A DNA stretch of 41,267 nucleotides, from contig MAEX01000030.1 in NCBI GenBank assembly GCA_002013415.1, positions 1 to 41,267 on the forward strand, in the 5' to 3' direction. Positions 1 through 7,999 of this stretch are shown piece after piece. The position numbers and the translations under genes were made by a program. The stretch comes from Mycobacterium sp. D16Q14. Lineage in GTDB: Bacteria; Actinomycetota; Actinomycetes; Mycobacteriales; Mycobacteriaceae. Numbering within the stretch: the stretch's first letter is position 1; every line of letters begins with the position of its first letter. The notes below the pieces were generated by a model that saw only the letters and a program-made list of their open reading frames with translations, did no database searches and was not told where the DNA came from.

Positions 1-27
1 GTTGCCGTTCCTGACGGCCGCCGGTCA

Positions 28-465
28 TCAGACCGTCGGCATACTCAGTTGCGCGAGAAGCAATTTAAGCTTCCCACGCTCCTCGTCCGTCAGGGCGACC
101 GTTACTCGATGCTCCGCGCACGTGACTTCTTGGCGGGCCATGTCAAGACGCTGCAACCCTTGCCGGGTAAGGGAAGCGGGCAGTGTCCGGCCCTGTTCCG
201 CGGATAGTGGCCGCGTGACAAGCCCCTCGTCCTGAAGCTGCTTCAGCACATCGCACATCGCCTGCCTGCTCACGCGCGCCGTACGGGCGAGCTGAGAGTT
301 GGACGATCCGGGGGCCGCGTGCAGAATCTGCATACAGATGAAGGCCGACAGGGATAAGCCAAGAGGTTCCAACCCGGCGGCCGCCTGTCGCTGCAATAGC
401 GCTGCGGTGCGGGTGAGTAGATAACCGAGGGGCGCCTCCGGTTCACCGTTATCCACCGACGCCAT
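28..465 (-). CDS. MarR-family transcriptional regulator
   Basis: A 145-residue protein of the usual MarR length. The winged helix-turn-helix lies at about residues 55-90 (NSQLARTARVSRQAMCDVLK, then a wing ending in EQGRTLPASLT), flanked by the N- and C-terminal helices that form the dimer interface. MarR proteins usually bind short palindromes as dimers and release them on binding a small phenolic or aromatic ligand, which would suit an aromatic polyketide cluster. It is the last gene of a leftward operon with the malonyl transacylase, whose stop lies 15 nt before this ATG. No convincing ribosome-binding site is visible, so translation may be coupled to the upstream gene. A plausible target is the palindrome at 10501-10525 before KS-alpha; this is inference only. 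Confidence 0.88.
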   Translation of the reverse strand: MASVDNGEPEAPLGYLLTRTAALLQRQAAAGLEPLGLSLSAFICMQILHAAPGSSNSQLARTARVSRQAMCDVLKQLQDEGLVTRPLSAEQGRTLPASLTRQGLQRLDMARQEVTCAEHRVTVALTDEERGKLKLLLAQLSMPTV

Positions 466-480
466 CGGAGGATCTACTCA

Positions 481-1431
481 TCACGACGCCAGGCGAGGCC
501 CGATGGATCCAGACACGTTCTCCCGCTGGGTAAGAGCTTCCCGAACCAACGCGATGCTTTCCGGCGCCGATACTTGAATTGCTTGTGGCACTGGGTTTTC
601 CCGGCGAGTCAGCCCGCTGAGCGCCCCCTTGCCCAATTCGATGCGAACATCCGCGCGGTACTGGCGAAGCGACTGAGCGCAAAGATCCCACCGCACCTGG
701 CGAGTCAGCTGCTGGACCAGCCGGTGTTTGAGATCCAACGGTCCGGTGACGAGTGCCCCGTCAGCGTTCGACAGCAACGGGTGCGGGGCTGTCACCACAG
801 CGGCGCTGTCCAATGCCGCACCGAATTCCGCCTCGGCAGCCGCCATGTATGGAGAGTGGAAGGCTCCAGCCACCTGCAGCAATTTGACCTGGGTGTCGGC
901 CGGCGGGTTGGCCCGCAAGTGATCCAGCTCCTCGAGCCGACCGGCGGCCACCACTTGTCCTGGACCGTTCACATTCGCCACGAACAGGCCCAGCTCCTCC
1001 ACCGCGCGGGTTACGTCGCATAAGCCGCCACCGACCACTGCCGCCATACCCGTGGGTTCGTGGTCACAGGCACGGCGCATTGCCAGACCACGAAGCCTGG
1101 CTAGCCGGACGGCATCGCGCGGGGCGATGGCACCGGCGGCCGCTGCGGCAGCCAACTCCCCCACTGAATGACCGGCGAAAATCATCCGGTCCGGCAGCCT
1201 CAGTTCGTCGCGAAGGCGCCCGAAAACCAGCAGCGAAGTAGCAACGATGAGCGGCTGAGCTATCGCGGTGTCGGTGATCTCGTCGTTCTCGGCGGCCGAA
1301 CCATAGTGGCGCAGGTCAAGATCGGCGGCTTCCGAGAATTCGTCGACCCGGGCCGACCCGGCAGCATCCAGCCAGGGCGTCATCATGCCTTTGCGTTGAG
1401 CACCTTGTCCCGGCATCACCATTGCAAACAT
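481..1431 (-). CDS. Malonyl-CoA:ACP transacylase (FabD-like) of the type II PKS cluster
   Basis: A 316-residue single-domain acyltransferase that would transfer malonyl from CoA to the cluster ACP. It has the glutamine-containing N-terminal motif MPGQGAQ, the nucleophile elbow GHSVGEL (Ser89) and the catalytic His192 in AFHSPYM. I chose the ATG at 1431 because AGGAGG sits 6 nt upstream; an ATG two codons earlier directly abuts that Shine-Dalgarno sequence. It lies 19 nt after the NTF2-nitroreductase fusion gene and 15 nt before the MarR gene, so the three look co-transcribed. Many type II PKS clusters borrow the fatty-acid-synthase transacylase, so a dedicated copy is a little unusual. A housekeeping FabD role is unlikely given the neighbours. 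Confidence 0.92.
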   Translation of the reverse strand: MFAMVMPGQGAQRKGMMTPWLDAAGSARVDEFSEAADLDLRHYGSAAENDEITDTAIAQPLIVATSLLVFGRLRDELRLPDRMIFAGHSVGELAAAAAAGAIAPRDAVRLARLRGLAMRRACDHEPTGMAAVVGGGLCDVTRAVEELGLFVANVNGPGQVVAAGRLEELDHLRANPPADTQVKLLQVAGAFHSPYMAAAEAEFGAALDSAAVVTAPHPLLSNADGALVTGPLDLKHRLVQQLTRQVRWDLCAQSLRQYRADVRIELGKGALSGLTRRENPVPQAIQVSAPESIALVREALTQRENVSGSIGPRLAS

Positions 1432-1450
1432 GTTCATCCTCCTATATCCG

Positions 1451-2515
1451 CTAGACCGAAGTGACGACATCGTCATAGGTGAGGCGAGGGAGCCTCGGGT
1501 GCCAGGCATCGGGCCCGGGCTTGCCGATATTCACCACGACCAGGGATCGGTGGACCCCGTCGGGAAAAAACTCTTGGTCAACGGAATCCGCATCGAATCC
1601 CGTCATCGGTCCCGCTGCCAGACCGGCTGCCCGGATACCCACAATGATGTAGCCGACCTGGAGCAACGCATTGGTTCGCGCCGACGCGGCACGCGCATCG
1701 GCATCCGCGAAGTAGTCCTTGGCTTCGGGAAAATGCGGAAACTGGGTGGGCAGCTCATCGTGAAAATTCAAGTCGGCAGCCAGAATCGCCACGAGCGGGG
1801 CCGCAAGGGTCTTGGCCTGGTTAGCGCCAATCAAGTGCTTGGCCAGCCGTGATCGTGCTTCGCCGGAACGCACCAGGACTATGCGAAGCGGCTGCTGATT
1901 CATCGATGTCGGACCAAATTTGATCAGCTCGTAGATGGCCTGCATCTGCTCGTCGGAGACCGGCTCGTCGGTGAAGGTATTGGCGGTGCGGGCCTCAAGG
2001 AACAGCAGGTCCTGCGCGGCGGCAGGCAATGCCAGACTTTCCTGAGCCGCCAGCTCCGCTTCAGGTGCTGTTTTCCCTTGCAGCAGTGGGGAATCACTGT
2101 CATATCTCACGTGCCGCGACCTTGTCTGTAGCTCGCCTTCGACGCGCACAAGCACATCGTGAACGACACAGCTCGGGTTGGCCTCGGCGGGCTTACCTGG
2201 CCTGGTCTTAATCACCAGGCAGTAAACGGTTGAGCGAATCTCGTCGGTATCGATGTATTCGAGATCGATCATGGAGAAGTAGTGCCGCTTCTGTACCGGA
2301 TCGTGCTTACCCATCTCACGAAAGTCGTACAGATCGTTGATGATTCCGGCTCTCGTGACGCTGGCGGGCAGCGCGGTGGTGTGGTCGAAAATCGCATCCT
2401 CGGTAAAGGTGGCCGCATAGCCTTCGATGTCCTGCCCGTCGAGTCGCTGCATCTGTCTGGAGTAGAACTGCTGCACCTCGATGTAGAGGCTTGTGCTGAT
2501 GTCAACGGTCGTCAC
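1451..2515 (-). CDS. NTF2/SnoaL-like domain fused to a nitroreductase-family flavoprotein
   Basis: A 354-residue two-domain protein. Residues 1 to about 145 resemble SnoaL_4/NTF2-like cone folds (EVQQFYSRQMQRLDG, AATFTEDAIFDH), a fold used in polyketide clusters for cyclisation, dehydration or hydroxylation. Residues about 165-354 are an FMN nitroreductase domain of the RutE/HadB type (ARTANTFTDEPV, KFGPTSMNQQPLR, then AAGLAAGPMTGFD). The GTG start is preceded by AAGGAG at a good distance. It heads a leftward operon with the transacylase and MarR genes. A weak SARP-type box lies about 65 bp upstream. A tailoring role is inferred: the NTF2 domain acting on ring closure or oxidation, the flavin domain reducing a quinone or enone. 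The fused form is unusual to me. Confidence 0.85.
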   Translation of the reverse strand: MTTVDISTSLYIEVQQFYSRQMQRLDGQDIEGYAATFTEDAIFDHTTALPASVTRAGIINDLYDFREMGKHDPVQKRHYFSMIDLEYIDTDEIRSTVYCLVIKTRPGKPAEANPSCVVHDVLVRVEGELQTRSRHVRYDSDSPLLQGKTAPEAELAAQESLALPAAAQDLLFLEARTANTFTDEPVSDEQMQAIYELIKFGPTSMNQQPLRIVLVRSGEARSRLAKHLIGANQAKTLAAPLVAILAADLNFHDELPTQFPHFPEAKDYFADADARAASARTNALLQVGYIIVGIRAAGLAAGPMTGFDADSVDQEFFPDGVHRSLVVVNIGKPGPDAWHPRLPRLTYDDVVTSV

Positions 2516-2579
2516 GGTCGGCTCCTTATGTCTTATCCGCCTGGCCTGGCACCTTCGGTGTCGCCAGTTTCCCTAGCGA

Positions 2580-2597
2580 GGCTCGAATATTGGTCAA
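2580..2597 (-). promoter_or_regulatory. Weak candidate SARP box before the NTF2-nitroreductase operon
   Basis: Read leftward, TTGACCA (2597-2591) and TCGAGCC (2586-2580) are imperfect direct repeats whose starts are exactly 11 bp apart. Eight bases later comes GAAACT (2571-2566), a poor -10. The geometry matches the two stronger boxes at 10540-10557 and 12520-12537, but the sequence match is looser. Confidence 0.4.
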
Positions 2598-2620
2598 GGG
2601 CACTACACTCGGGCTTGACC
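2592..2620. promoter_or_regulatory. Inverted repeat in the divergent promoter region
   Basis: GGTCAAG (2592-2598) and CTTGACC (2614-2620) form a perfect 7-bp inverted repeat with a 15-bp spacer. It lies between the divergently transcribed fusion gene and ketoreductase and overlaps the weak SARP box. It could be an operator for a dimeric regulator, but two half-sites this short could also arise by chance. Confidence 0.35.
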
Positions 2621-2653
2621 GGAGCTATAGCGGTGCCGTGCATAGTCACCTTC

Positions 2654-3442
2654 ATGACTTCGACAACGACTCGTAAAGTTGCTCTCATCACCGGCGCGAC
2701 CAGCGGCATGGGTTTGACGATCGCGCAGCATTTGGCGAAACAGGATTTCGCGGTGTTCCTCTGTGCCCGTAGCGAGGAGTCACTCAGCCAAACCATCAAA
2801 CAACTACAGGCCGACGGCTATGAGGCCGACGGCGTGACCTGCGATGTCACCTCGCCCGAGCAGATACGCGCTTATGTCACCGCTGCTGTGGATCGCTATG
2901 GGCCAGTGGACATATTGGTCAACAATGCCGGCCGCAACGGCGGCGGAATCACCAAAGACATCACCGACGAACTGTGGTTCGACGTCATCAACACCAATCT
3001 CAACAGCGTTTTCCTAATGACCAAGGCGGCACTCACCACCGGCGGGATGCTCGATCAGGGCTGGGGCCGAATCATCAACATCGCCTCAACCGGCGGCAAG
3101 CAGGGTGTGCTGCACGGCGCACCGTACTCGGCGTCCAAGCACGGGATGGTCGGATTCACCAAGGCATTGGGCCTCGAATTGGCGAAGACCGGTGTGACGG
3201 TCAACGCCGTGTGCCCAGGATTCGTGGAGACGCCGATGGCCGAACGGGTTCGTGAGACCTACGCGACCTTGTGGGGTGTTGATGCCGAGGAAGCCGGCAA
3301 GCGGGTCGCCGCTCGCGTACCCATCGGCCGATACGTGGATACCGAAGAGGTAGCGGCCATGGTCGACTACTTGATCAGCCCCGGCGCCAATGCGGTGACC
3401 GCTCAGGCCCTCAATGTCTGCGGCGGCCTGGGTAACTACTAA
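2654..3442 (+). CDS. ActIII-like polyketide C9 ketoreductase (SDR)
   Basis: A 262-residue short-chain dehydrogenase resembling the actinorhodin ketoreductase almost end to end, including the C-terminal ALNVCGGLGNY. The cofactor motif TGATSGMG is at 13-20, NNAG at 90-93, and the catalytic tetrad is N115, S145, Y158 and K162, each one residue beyond Act KR (N114, S144, Y157, K161). It should use NADPH to reduce the C9 keto group of the nascent polyketide. The residue matching Act KR Pro94 in the PGG stereocontrol motif is Asn95 (RNGGG). The ATG at 2654 matches the family start; an in-frame GTG at 2633 with GGAG upstream is an alternative. It is transcribed rightward, against the rest of the cluster, and its stop overlaps the lipocalin-like gene end by 4 bp. 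Confidence 0.95.
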   Translation: MTSTTTRKVALITGATSGMGLTIAQHLAKQDFAVFLCARSEESLSQTIKQLQADGYEADGVTCDVTSPEQIRAYVTAAVDRYGPVDILVNNAGRNGGGITKDITDELWFDVINTNLNSVFLMTKAALTTGGMLDQGWGRIINIASTGGKQGVLHGAPYSASKHGMVGFTKALGLELAKTGVTVNAVCPGFVETPMAERVRETYATLWGVDAEEAGKRVAARVPIGRYVDTEEVAAMVDYLISPGANAVTAQALNVCGGLGNY

Positions 3443-3840
3443 ACCCGCCGCCAGGCAAGGATGCGCCGCTGCTGCTTGCCGCCCTGCTGGAGTGCACCGA
3501 TCAGCGTCAGCGTATCGCCATCGAAGTCGTACTGGCGTGTCTGCACAGTACCGGCCCAGGCGGGGTTGGAGCACACCACAATCTGATGCGACACTAGCGG
3601 CCCGTCAACGTGCCAGTGCCCGGCGTATCCCATGAACGGGACTGCGCCGGGCACTTGTTCGCCGCGCATCATGCTGACCGACAACGCACCTTCGGCCCCG
3701 TAATAGAGCAGACCGATCGGCGATTCACCGAGCGGTCCCTCGCTAGTGCCGCCGCCCTCGTCGAGATCGTAATAGGACTCCAGCCGCCACTGCCCCACGA
3801 AGTGATCGGGCCGGACGGGCTTCCCCTCACTGCAGTGCAT
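3439..3840 (-). CDS. Lipocalin-like domain protein (putative polyketide tailoring or binding protein)
   Basis: About 133 residues with a lipocalin-like beta-barrel pattern: the opening FVGQWRLESYYD, a central GLLYYGAEGALSVSMM, and a C-terminal strand TLTLIGALQQGGKQQRRILAWRR. Proteins of this type (Lipocalin_5-like) occur in secondary-metabolite clusters, but their reactions are mostly unassigned. I chose the ATG at 3840, which overlaps the hydrolase gene by 14 nt; a TTG at 3882 would add 14 residues with no better ribosome-binding site. It is the last gene of the long leftward PKS operon and converges with the ketoreductase. A small-molecule binding, cyclisation or isomerisation role would fit the fold; this is inference. 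Confidence 0.78.
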   Translation of the reverse strand: MHCSEGKPVRPDHFVGQWRLESYYDLDEGGGTSEGPLGESPIGLLYYGAEGALSVSMMRGEQVPGAVPFMGYAGHWHVDGPLVSHQIVVCSNPAWAGTVQTRQYDFDGDTLTLIGALQQGGKQQRRILAWRRV

Positions 3841-4600
3841 GAGTGGATCCGCTGCGAGCGTGCGCCGTGACCAAGTCGTCAAGCACCGCAGCCAGTTCGT
3901 CAGGCTTGGTGATCATGGCGTCATGGCCTGTGTCCAGTTCGCGCACTGGTTCCCCGGCTGGCGGATATGAGCGTGGCATCAGCTGCTTACGCAGGGACGT
4001 CCACGCCTCACCGCCGCCGGAGCAGTGGATGTGCGCCCGCGGGACACTCTGCAACTGTGCCGGATTGCCCAGCCGCAGCACATCGGTGAAAGTACGTAAG
4101 GACTGCGGGCTCTGCATCGACCGCAGCCAGCTCAGATCGGGCTCGGCGGTCACCCCGTAGCAGCCTTCCACCCCGGGAGGCATGCCGGCCACCGGCACCC
4201 GCCAGCCGTCACCTTCGGCCTGCGCCGCATCCGCGAAGGCCTGCACGTTGACCGGAAGAATATCGGCAACAGCCTCTCCGTCATGCGCGACGAACGTATC
4301 CAGGTACACCAGTAGGCCTATCCGGGCGGGAATCTGGTCCGCTACGGCCGTGACGACAATGCCCGCGTAGCTGTGCCCCACCAACACCACATCGGTCAGG
4401 TCCTCGTCCACGATCAGCCCGGCGACATCACTCACGTGAGCGTCCAGACCCACATCCGGCCCCAGCTCGGCGGCCCTGTCGCCCAGTCCGGTCAGCGAGG
4501 GCGCATAGACCTGGTGCCCGCAGGCCTCCAGAACCGGGGTCAGTCGTTCCCAGCACCACCCTCCATGAAACGCGCCGTGTACCAATACATATGTCGTCAT
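3827..4600 (-). CDS. Alpha/beta-hydrolase (EstC/SABP2-like esterase family)
   Basis: A 257-residue alpha/beta-hydrolase with the oxyanion region LVHGAFHGGWCWE near the N terminus, the nucleophile elbow GHSYAG (Ser77) and a C-terminal catalytic His in DTGHDAM. It resembles the plant salicylate-methylesterase-like and bacterial EstC group, which cleave small esters. The ATG at 4600 is supported by GGAGG 7 nt upstream; upstream sequence in frame belongs to the monooxygenase gene. It starts 2 nt after the monooxygenase stop and overlaps the lipocalin-like gene. In aromatic polyketide pathways such hydrolases release chains, cleave methyl esters or assist ring closure. No methyltransferase is present here, so a methylesterase role is less likely than hydrolysis of a thioester or lactone (inference). 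Confidence 0.88.
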   Translation of the reverse strand: MTTYVLVHGAFHGGWCWERLTPVLEACGHQVYAPSLTGLGDRAAELGPDVGLDAHVSDVAGLIVDEDLTDVVLVGHSYAGIVVTAVADQIPARIGLLVYLDTFVAHDGEAVADILPVNVQAFADAAQAEGDGWRVPVAGMPPGVEGCYGVTAEPDLSWLRSMQSPQSLRTFTDVLRLGNPAQLQSVPRAHIHCSGGGEAWTSLRKQLMPRSYPPAGEPVRELDTGHDAMITKPDELAAVLDDLVTAHARSGSTHALQ

Positions 4601-4602
4601 AT

Positions 4603-5841
4603 CTATGCCTCCATGGATTCTGACTGCGCCCCTACCAGTGGTGGGGGTACGGGCTCGGGCCGCAGGCCTTGGCCTATGACCCGCGCGATAAGCCTGGGAA
4701 GCATGGGAAATGTGCGGATTAGCCGTATCAGGAGCGGGCGCTCGGCGGGCGCACGGCCAGCCATCGGATAGAGGTCCGCCAGCAGATGCAACTGGGCCCA
4801 CTGCACTATCCGCACCGGATACTCACGCCGGCGTTGCACGCGCGCCAGCTGCGCCACCGACGGCTTGGCGCCGGAAGCCAATACCGGGCCCAGCAGGCGA
4901 GCCGCGGCGATGGCATCCTGCACTGCCAGATTGATACCAACGCCGCCGGCCGGCGACATCGCATGTGCCGCATCACCGATCGCCAGCAGCCCCGGCCGAT
5001 ACCACCTCCGCAATCGGTCCACGCGCACATCGAGCAGATGAAAGCTGCTCCAATCGCGCAGCTCCTCAGCTAGCCTCTCGGCAAATACCGGATAGATCCG
5101 TGCGATCGCGGCCCGCAGCGCTTCGATGCCCTCACGCCGCGTCTGGTCATAGCCCCCTTTGGGGATCATGTACGCGACTTGCCAATAGTGCTCACGATTG
5201 AGGCAGACAATGAAGTAGCCCTTGCCACTGCGCACCGCCGGAATCACGTCGCCGACTTCGCGACTCACACGGAACCACAACACATCCATGGGTGCAGTGG
5301 AGGTGGCAAGGTCAAGTGATCCGGTGGTCCGCACGAGTGAACGCCGCCCGTCTGCTGCGATGACCAGTGTGGCCCGGATCTGCAGTGCGCCGTCCGGGCC
5401 GCTGGCTCGCACACCCACCACGTCCTCACCGTCGTGGATCAGTTCGATGGCCTCAACTCGTTGTAAAAGTTGAAATCCCGGGTATCGGCGAGCGGCGGAG
5501 GCGATGAAGTTCAGCACGTCCCATTGCGGCATGAACGCGAGATAGCGGTACTTGCCGGGCAGCGCCCGAAAGTCGGCGAAGAGCAGTTGACCGGAATCGG
5601 TTGCTATTGGGAGTGTTTCAGCCTTGGCGTGGGGCAGGTCGAGGAACTGGTTGATCAGCCCCAGCTCATCCATCGCCTGCAGAGTCGACGGGTGAACGGT
5701 ATCGCCGCGGAAGTCGCGGAGAAAGTCCGCATGCTTCTCCAGAACAGTGACATCCAGACCGAACCGGGCCAGCACTAGACCAGCCATCAGCCCCGCCGGA
5801 CCTCCGCCGATCACGCAGACATCGACGGCTACGCCAGGCAT
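4603..5841 (-). CDS. FAD-dependent aromatic monooxygenase (PHBH/UbiH fold)
   Basis: A 412-residue class A flavoprotein monooxygenase. It has the N-terminal dinucleotide motif GGGPAG (12-17), an ADGRRS segment in the middle (DG motif) and the FAD-ribityl motif GDAAHAMSPAGGVGIN at about residue 290. Such enzymes use NAD(P)H and oxygen to hydroxylate or oxidise aromatic rings, so this is the best candidate for quinone formation or ring hydroxylation of the polyketide. The ATG overlaps the end of the upstream metallo-beta-lactamase-fold gene by 13 nt, and the next gene follows after 2 nt, so it is translationally embedded in the PKS operon. Exact position on the substrate cannot be read from sequence. 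Confidence 0.93.
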   Translation of the reverse strand: MPGVAVDVCVIGGGPAGLMAGLVLARFGLDVTVLEKHADFLRDFRGDTVHPSTLQAMDELGLINQFLDLPHAKAETLPIATDSGQLLFADFRALPGKYRYLAFMPQWDVLNFIASAARRYPGFQLLQRVEAIELIHDGEDVVGVRASGPDGALQIRATLVIAADGRRSLVRTTGSLDLATSTAPMDVLWFRVSREVGDVIPAVRSGKGYFIVCLNREHYWQVAYMIPKGGYDQTRREGIEALRAAIARIYPVFAERLAEELRDWSSFHLLDVRVDRLRRWYRPGLLAIGDAAHAMSPAGGVGINLAVQDAIAAARLLGPVLASGAKPSVAQLARVQRRREYPVRIVQWAQLHLLADLYPMAGRAPAERPLLIRLIRTFPMLPRLIARVIGQGLRPEPVPPPLVGAQSESMEA

Positions 5842-6767
5842 TCGGGCACCTGCCCATCGTTGTAGCTGACCATGTCATCGAACGCCGCGATCACGTCAAG
5901 GGGTGCCCCGAGCTCACTATCCCGTAGTGCCGCGCCCTGTTCGACATAGGCCCGGTACAGGTTGCCCACCAGCCGTTCTGAGTCGATCAGCCCCGCGAAC
6001 TCGCCCAGCTCGGCACGGCGTGCGACCTCGAGCGGTCCAACACCGTCGGCAGACCCCTCGGCGGCCAGATGCTGGATCCAGGTCAGATAAGCAATGGTCT
6101 GCGCGAACACCTCGGGCCCCGTCAGCGGGCCATGACCGCACACCACGGTTTCGGCACCCAGTTGAGCCAGCTCACCGATGACGCGCAACGCACCCTCGAC
6201 CGAGCCCATCAGATTAAAAGGGGTCGCACCCGAGAGCACGATATCCCCGGCGAACAGGATCTTGTCCTGCGGAAGCCACACCACCGCGTCGTTCGTGGTG
6301 TGCGCCGGACCGAGATGAATCAACTCGGCTGCTCGGTCGCCGATGTGTAGGTGGAGCCGATCGCTGAAGGTGACCGACGGCAAAGTGACTCTGACATCAC
6401 CCCATTCGACCTCGGGCCACAGTTGGGTGAGCGCCAGGCCTGCCTCGTCCATCTCTATCCGGGCACGCTGGTGGGCGATAATTGTCGCCTGCGGGCCAAA
6501 CAGGTGGTTACCGAAGTGATGGTCGCCGTGAAAGTGGGTGTTGACCACGGTGCGGCGCGAGCCCGGAGCCAATCCGTCGACCGCCGCCACCAGCCGCCGG
6601 TTACGGCTCTCCGTGGCCAGGGTGTCGATGACGACCGCGCCGTCCGGGCTCACCACGATTCCCGAGTTACTGAGGCACCAGCCCCCGGGTAGCTGCAGAT
6701 ACGCGTAGACGCCGTCCGCGATCTCGGTGATCCGGTCGGTGCCCCGTGCCGCCAGCCCGGAGGTCAA
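5829..6767 (-). CDS. Metallo-beta-lactamase-fold hydrolase, candidate ActIV-like cyclase/thioesterase
   Basis: A 312-residue MBL-fold protein. The metal motif is HFHGDH (H78, H80, D82, H83), followed by GPAHTTND, FAGDIV and CGHG, which supply the remaining ligands, so a two-metal centre looks intact. In the actinorhodin pathway the MBL-fold protein ActIV closes the second ring and hydrolyses the chain from ACP; position and neighbours suggest the same role here, though I cannot prove orthology. The start is TTG in a TTGA overlap with the aromatase/cyclase stop; no other ATG or GTG fits before the conserved N-terminal strand, so translational coupling is likely. A general detoxifying hydrolase is the alternative. 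Confidence 0.88.
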   Translation of the reverse strand: MTSGLAARGTDRITEIADGVYAYLQLPGGWCLSNSGIVVSPDGAVVIDTLATESRNRRLVAAVDGLAPGSRRTVVNTHFHGDHHFGNHLFGPQATIIAHQRARIEMDEAGLALTQLWPEVEWGDVRVTLPSVTFSDRLHLHIGDRAAELIHLGPAHTTNDAVVWLPQDKILFAGDIVLSGATPFNLMGSVEGALRVIGELAQLGAETVVCGHGPLTGPEVFAQTIAYLTWIQHLAAEGSADGVGPLEVARRAELGEFAGLIDSERLVGNLYRAYVEQGAALRDSELGAPLDVIAAFDDMVSYNDGQVPECLA

Positions 6768-7717
6768 CTGAGGTTTTCCGCGAGAGACTCTGCCCAGTAG
6801 CCGGCGTGGGCGAGGGTCGCTTTACTATTGGCACCCAGCGCATTTCGCAAGTACTGCTGTGCGTCGCCGATGCCCTGGCCAGCACCCAGCACCGGCGCTA
6901 TTGCCGCCGGGTTGATGGCGACCATATGCCGCGAGGTGGCAACGGCGCCGTCTGGACCATCGGTGAACTCCCACACCCCGCTGTGCCCCAGCAGCAGCGC
7001 AGGCGGCAGTTGTTGCTTGTACACAATCTTGTTCGGGCTGAAGCACAGCCGCACCGACCGGGTGGTGTGGCTACTGCCGTCGCTGGTGACGGTATCCATC
7101 TCCATCTCCTGCACACCGTCTACGGTCTCCACCAGGTCGACCCGACCAACGTGTGGCAACCGCTTCGGCCACAGGTCACTGCGTTCCACGAATGTGTAGA
7201 TATCGGCGGCGTGTCCGGGCAGCTGCACGATGTCTTCGAATAACTGGATGATTTCCCCAGGCAGGTAACCACATTCGGCCACCAACCCCAAGGCAGCCAG
7301 TTCCTTTTCGCTGTTGTTGTTGACAGCTGTGATGATGGATGCCTGCGCAGCATCGTCCCCGGCGACCGTGAAGTGATGGTCCAGCACCACTGTGGTGCGC
7401 CCGCCGGGCAGGCCGGTGAACTTCCAACTGCCGCCCATCGAGGTAATGGGCGCGGCGCTGCGCTCCTGGGCGAACTCGACGAGCATGGCCTGCGGGTCAA
7501 AGTTCCTCCGCGAGACCCAATCCCGCACTGCACCATTGACTGTCGCCCAAATGTGGAACCGCTCACTGGTGTCACTGTGCTCGAGCAGGTCCACGTATAC
7601 AGTCGGGCCGAAAATGACCGGCCACCGGGTCACGTCCGCCACCAGCGAGTAAACCACCTCCGCGGGGGCCGCGATTTCTCGCGAGTGCGTCAAGGTATGT
7701 GTCACCTGATGTGTCAT
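6764..7717 (-). CDS. Di-domain aromatase/cyclase (ActVII-like, START/Bet v1 fold)
   Basis: A 317-residue protein made of two START/SRPBCC-like halves. The N-terminal half (1 to about 155) opens with HSREIAAPAEVVYSLVADV and the C-terminal half (from about 160) contains QLPGHAADIYTFVERSDLWP. Di-domain aromatase/cyclases act on C9-reduced polyketides to close the first ring (C7-C12) and dehydrate it, which fits the ActIII-like ketoreductase in the same cluster. The ATG overlaps the ACP stop in an ATGA arrangement, and its own stop overlaps the next gene's TTG. Mono-domain aromatases act on unreduced chains, so the two-domain form supports a reduced, act-type route. Confidence 0.94.
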   Translation of the reverse strand: MTHQVTHTLTHSREIAAPAEVVYSLVADVTRWPVIFGPTVYVDLLEHSDTSERFHIWATVNGAVRDWVSRRNFDPQAMLVEFAQERSAAPITSMGGSWKFTGLPGGRTTVVLDHHFTVAGDDAAQASIITAVNNNSEKELAALGLVAECGYLPGEIIQLFEDIVQLPGHAADIYTFVERSDLWPKRLPHVGRVDLVETVDGVQEMEMDTVTSDGSSHTTRSVRLCFSPNKIVYKQQLPPALLLGHSGVWEFTDGPDGAVATSRHMVAINPAAIAPVLGAGQGIGDAQQYLRNALGANSKATLAHAGYWAESLAENLS

Positions 7718-7971
7718 GCCACACCGGCCAGCTGAGAATTGATGACATCCAGCATCTGCTGCGGCGTGGTCAGGTCAGCCAGGTCCTCTTCGGCGATATG
7801 CACCCCGTACTCCCGCTGTAACCGGGCCGCGGTTTCCATCAGGGCCAACGAGTCGTAACCGAGCTCTTCGAACTCAATCGTCGCGCTCTCGGGACTGATC
7901 TCGGTGTCGTCATCGCCACCGGCGCAAGCCACCAGGATCTTATGCAGCTGAGCAAGCGTAACTTCGGCCAT
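7714..7971 (-). CDS. Acyl carrier protein of the type II PKS
   Basis: An 85-residue ACP with the phosphopantetheine motif LGYDSLALMETA (Ser at about residue 41), the form typical of aromatic PKS carriers. It would carry the growing poly-beta-keto chain for KS-alpha/CLF. A strong AAGGAG sequence stands 8 nt before the ATG, as expected for a carrier made in excess over its enzymes, even though the gene is in the middle of the operon 28 nt after the CLF stop. No phosphopantetheinyl transferase is encoded in the window, so a general cellular one must activate it. Confidence 0.96.
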   Translation of the reverse strand: MAEVTLAQLHKILVACAGGDDDTEISPESATIEFEELGYDSLALMETAARLQREYGVHIAEEDLADLTTPQQMLDVINSQLAGVA

Positions 7972-7999
7972 TTCTCTTCTCCTTCTGTAATTTTCGTGT

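Noticed and set aside
2282..2653. Upstream extension of the ketoreductase
   Set aside because: ActIII-like proteins start at the strand before TGATSG; the extension overlaps the divergent gene and promoter.
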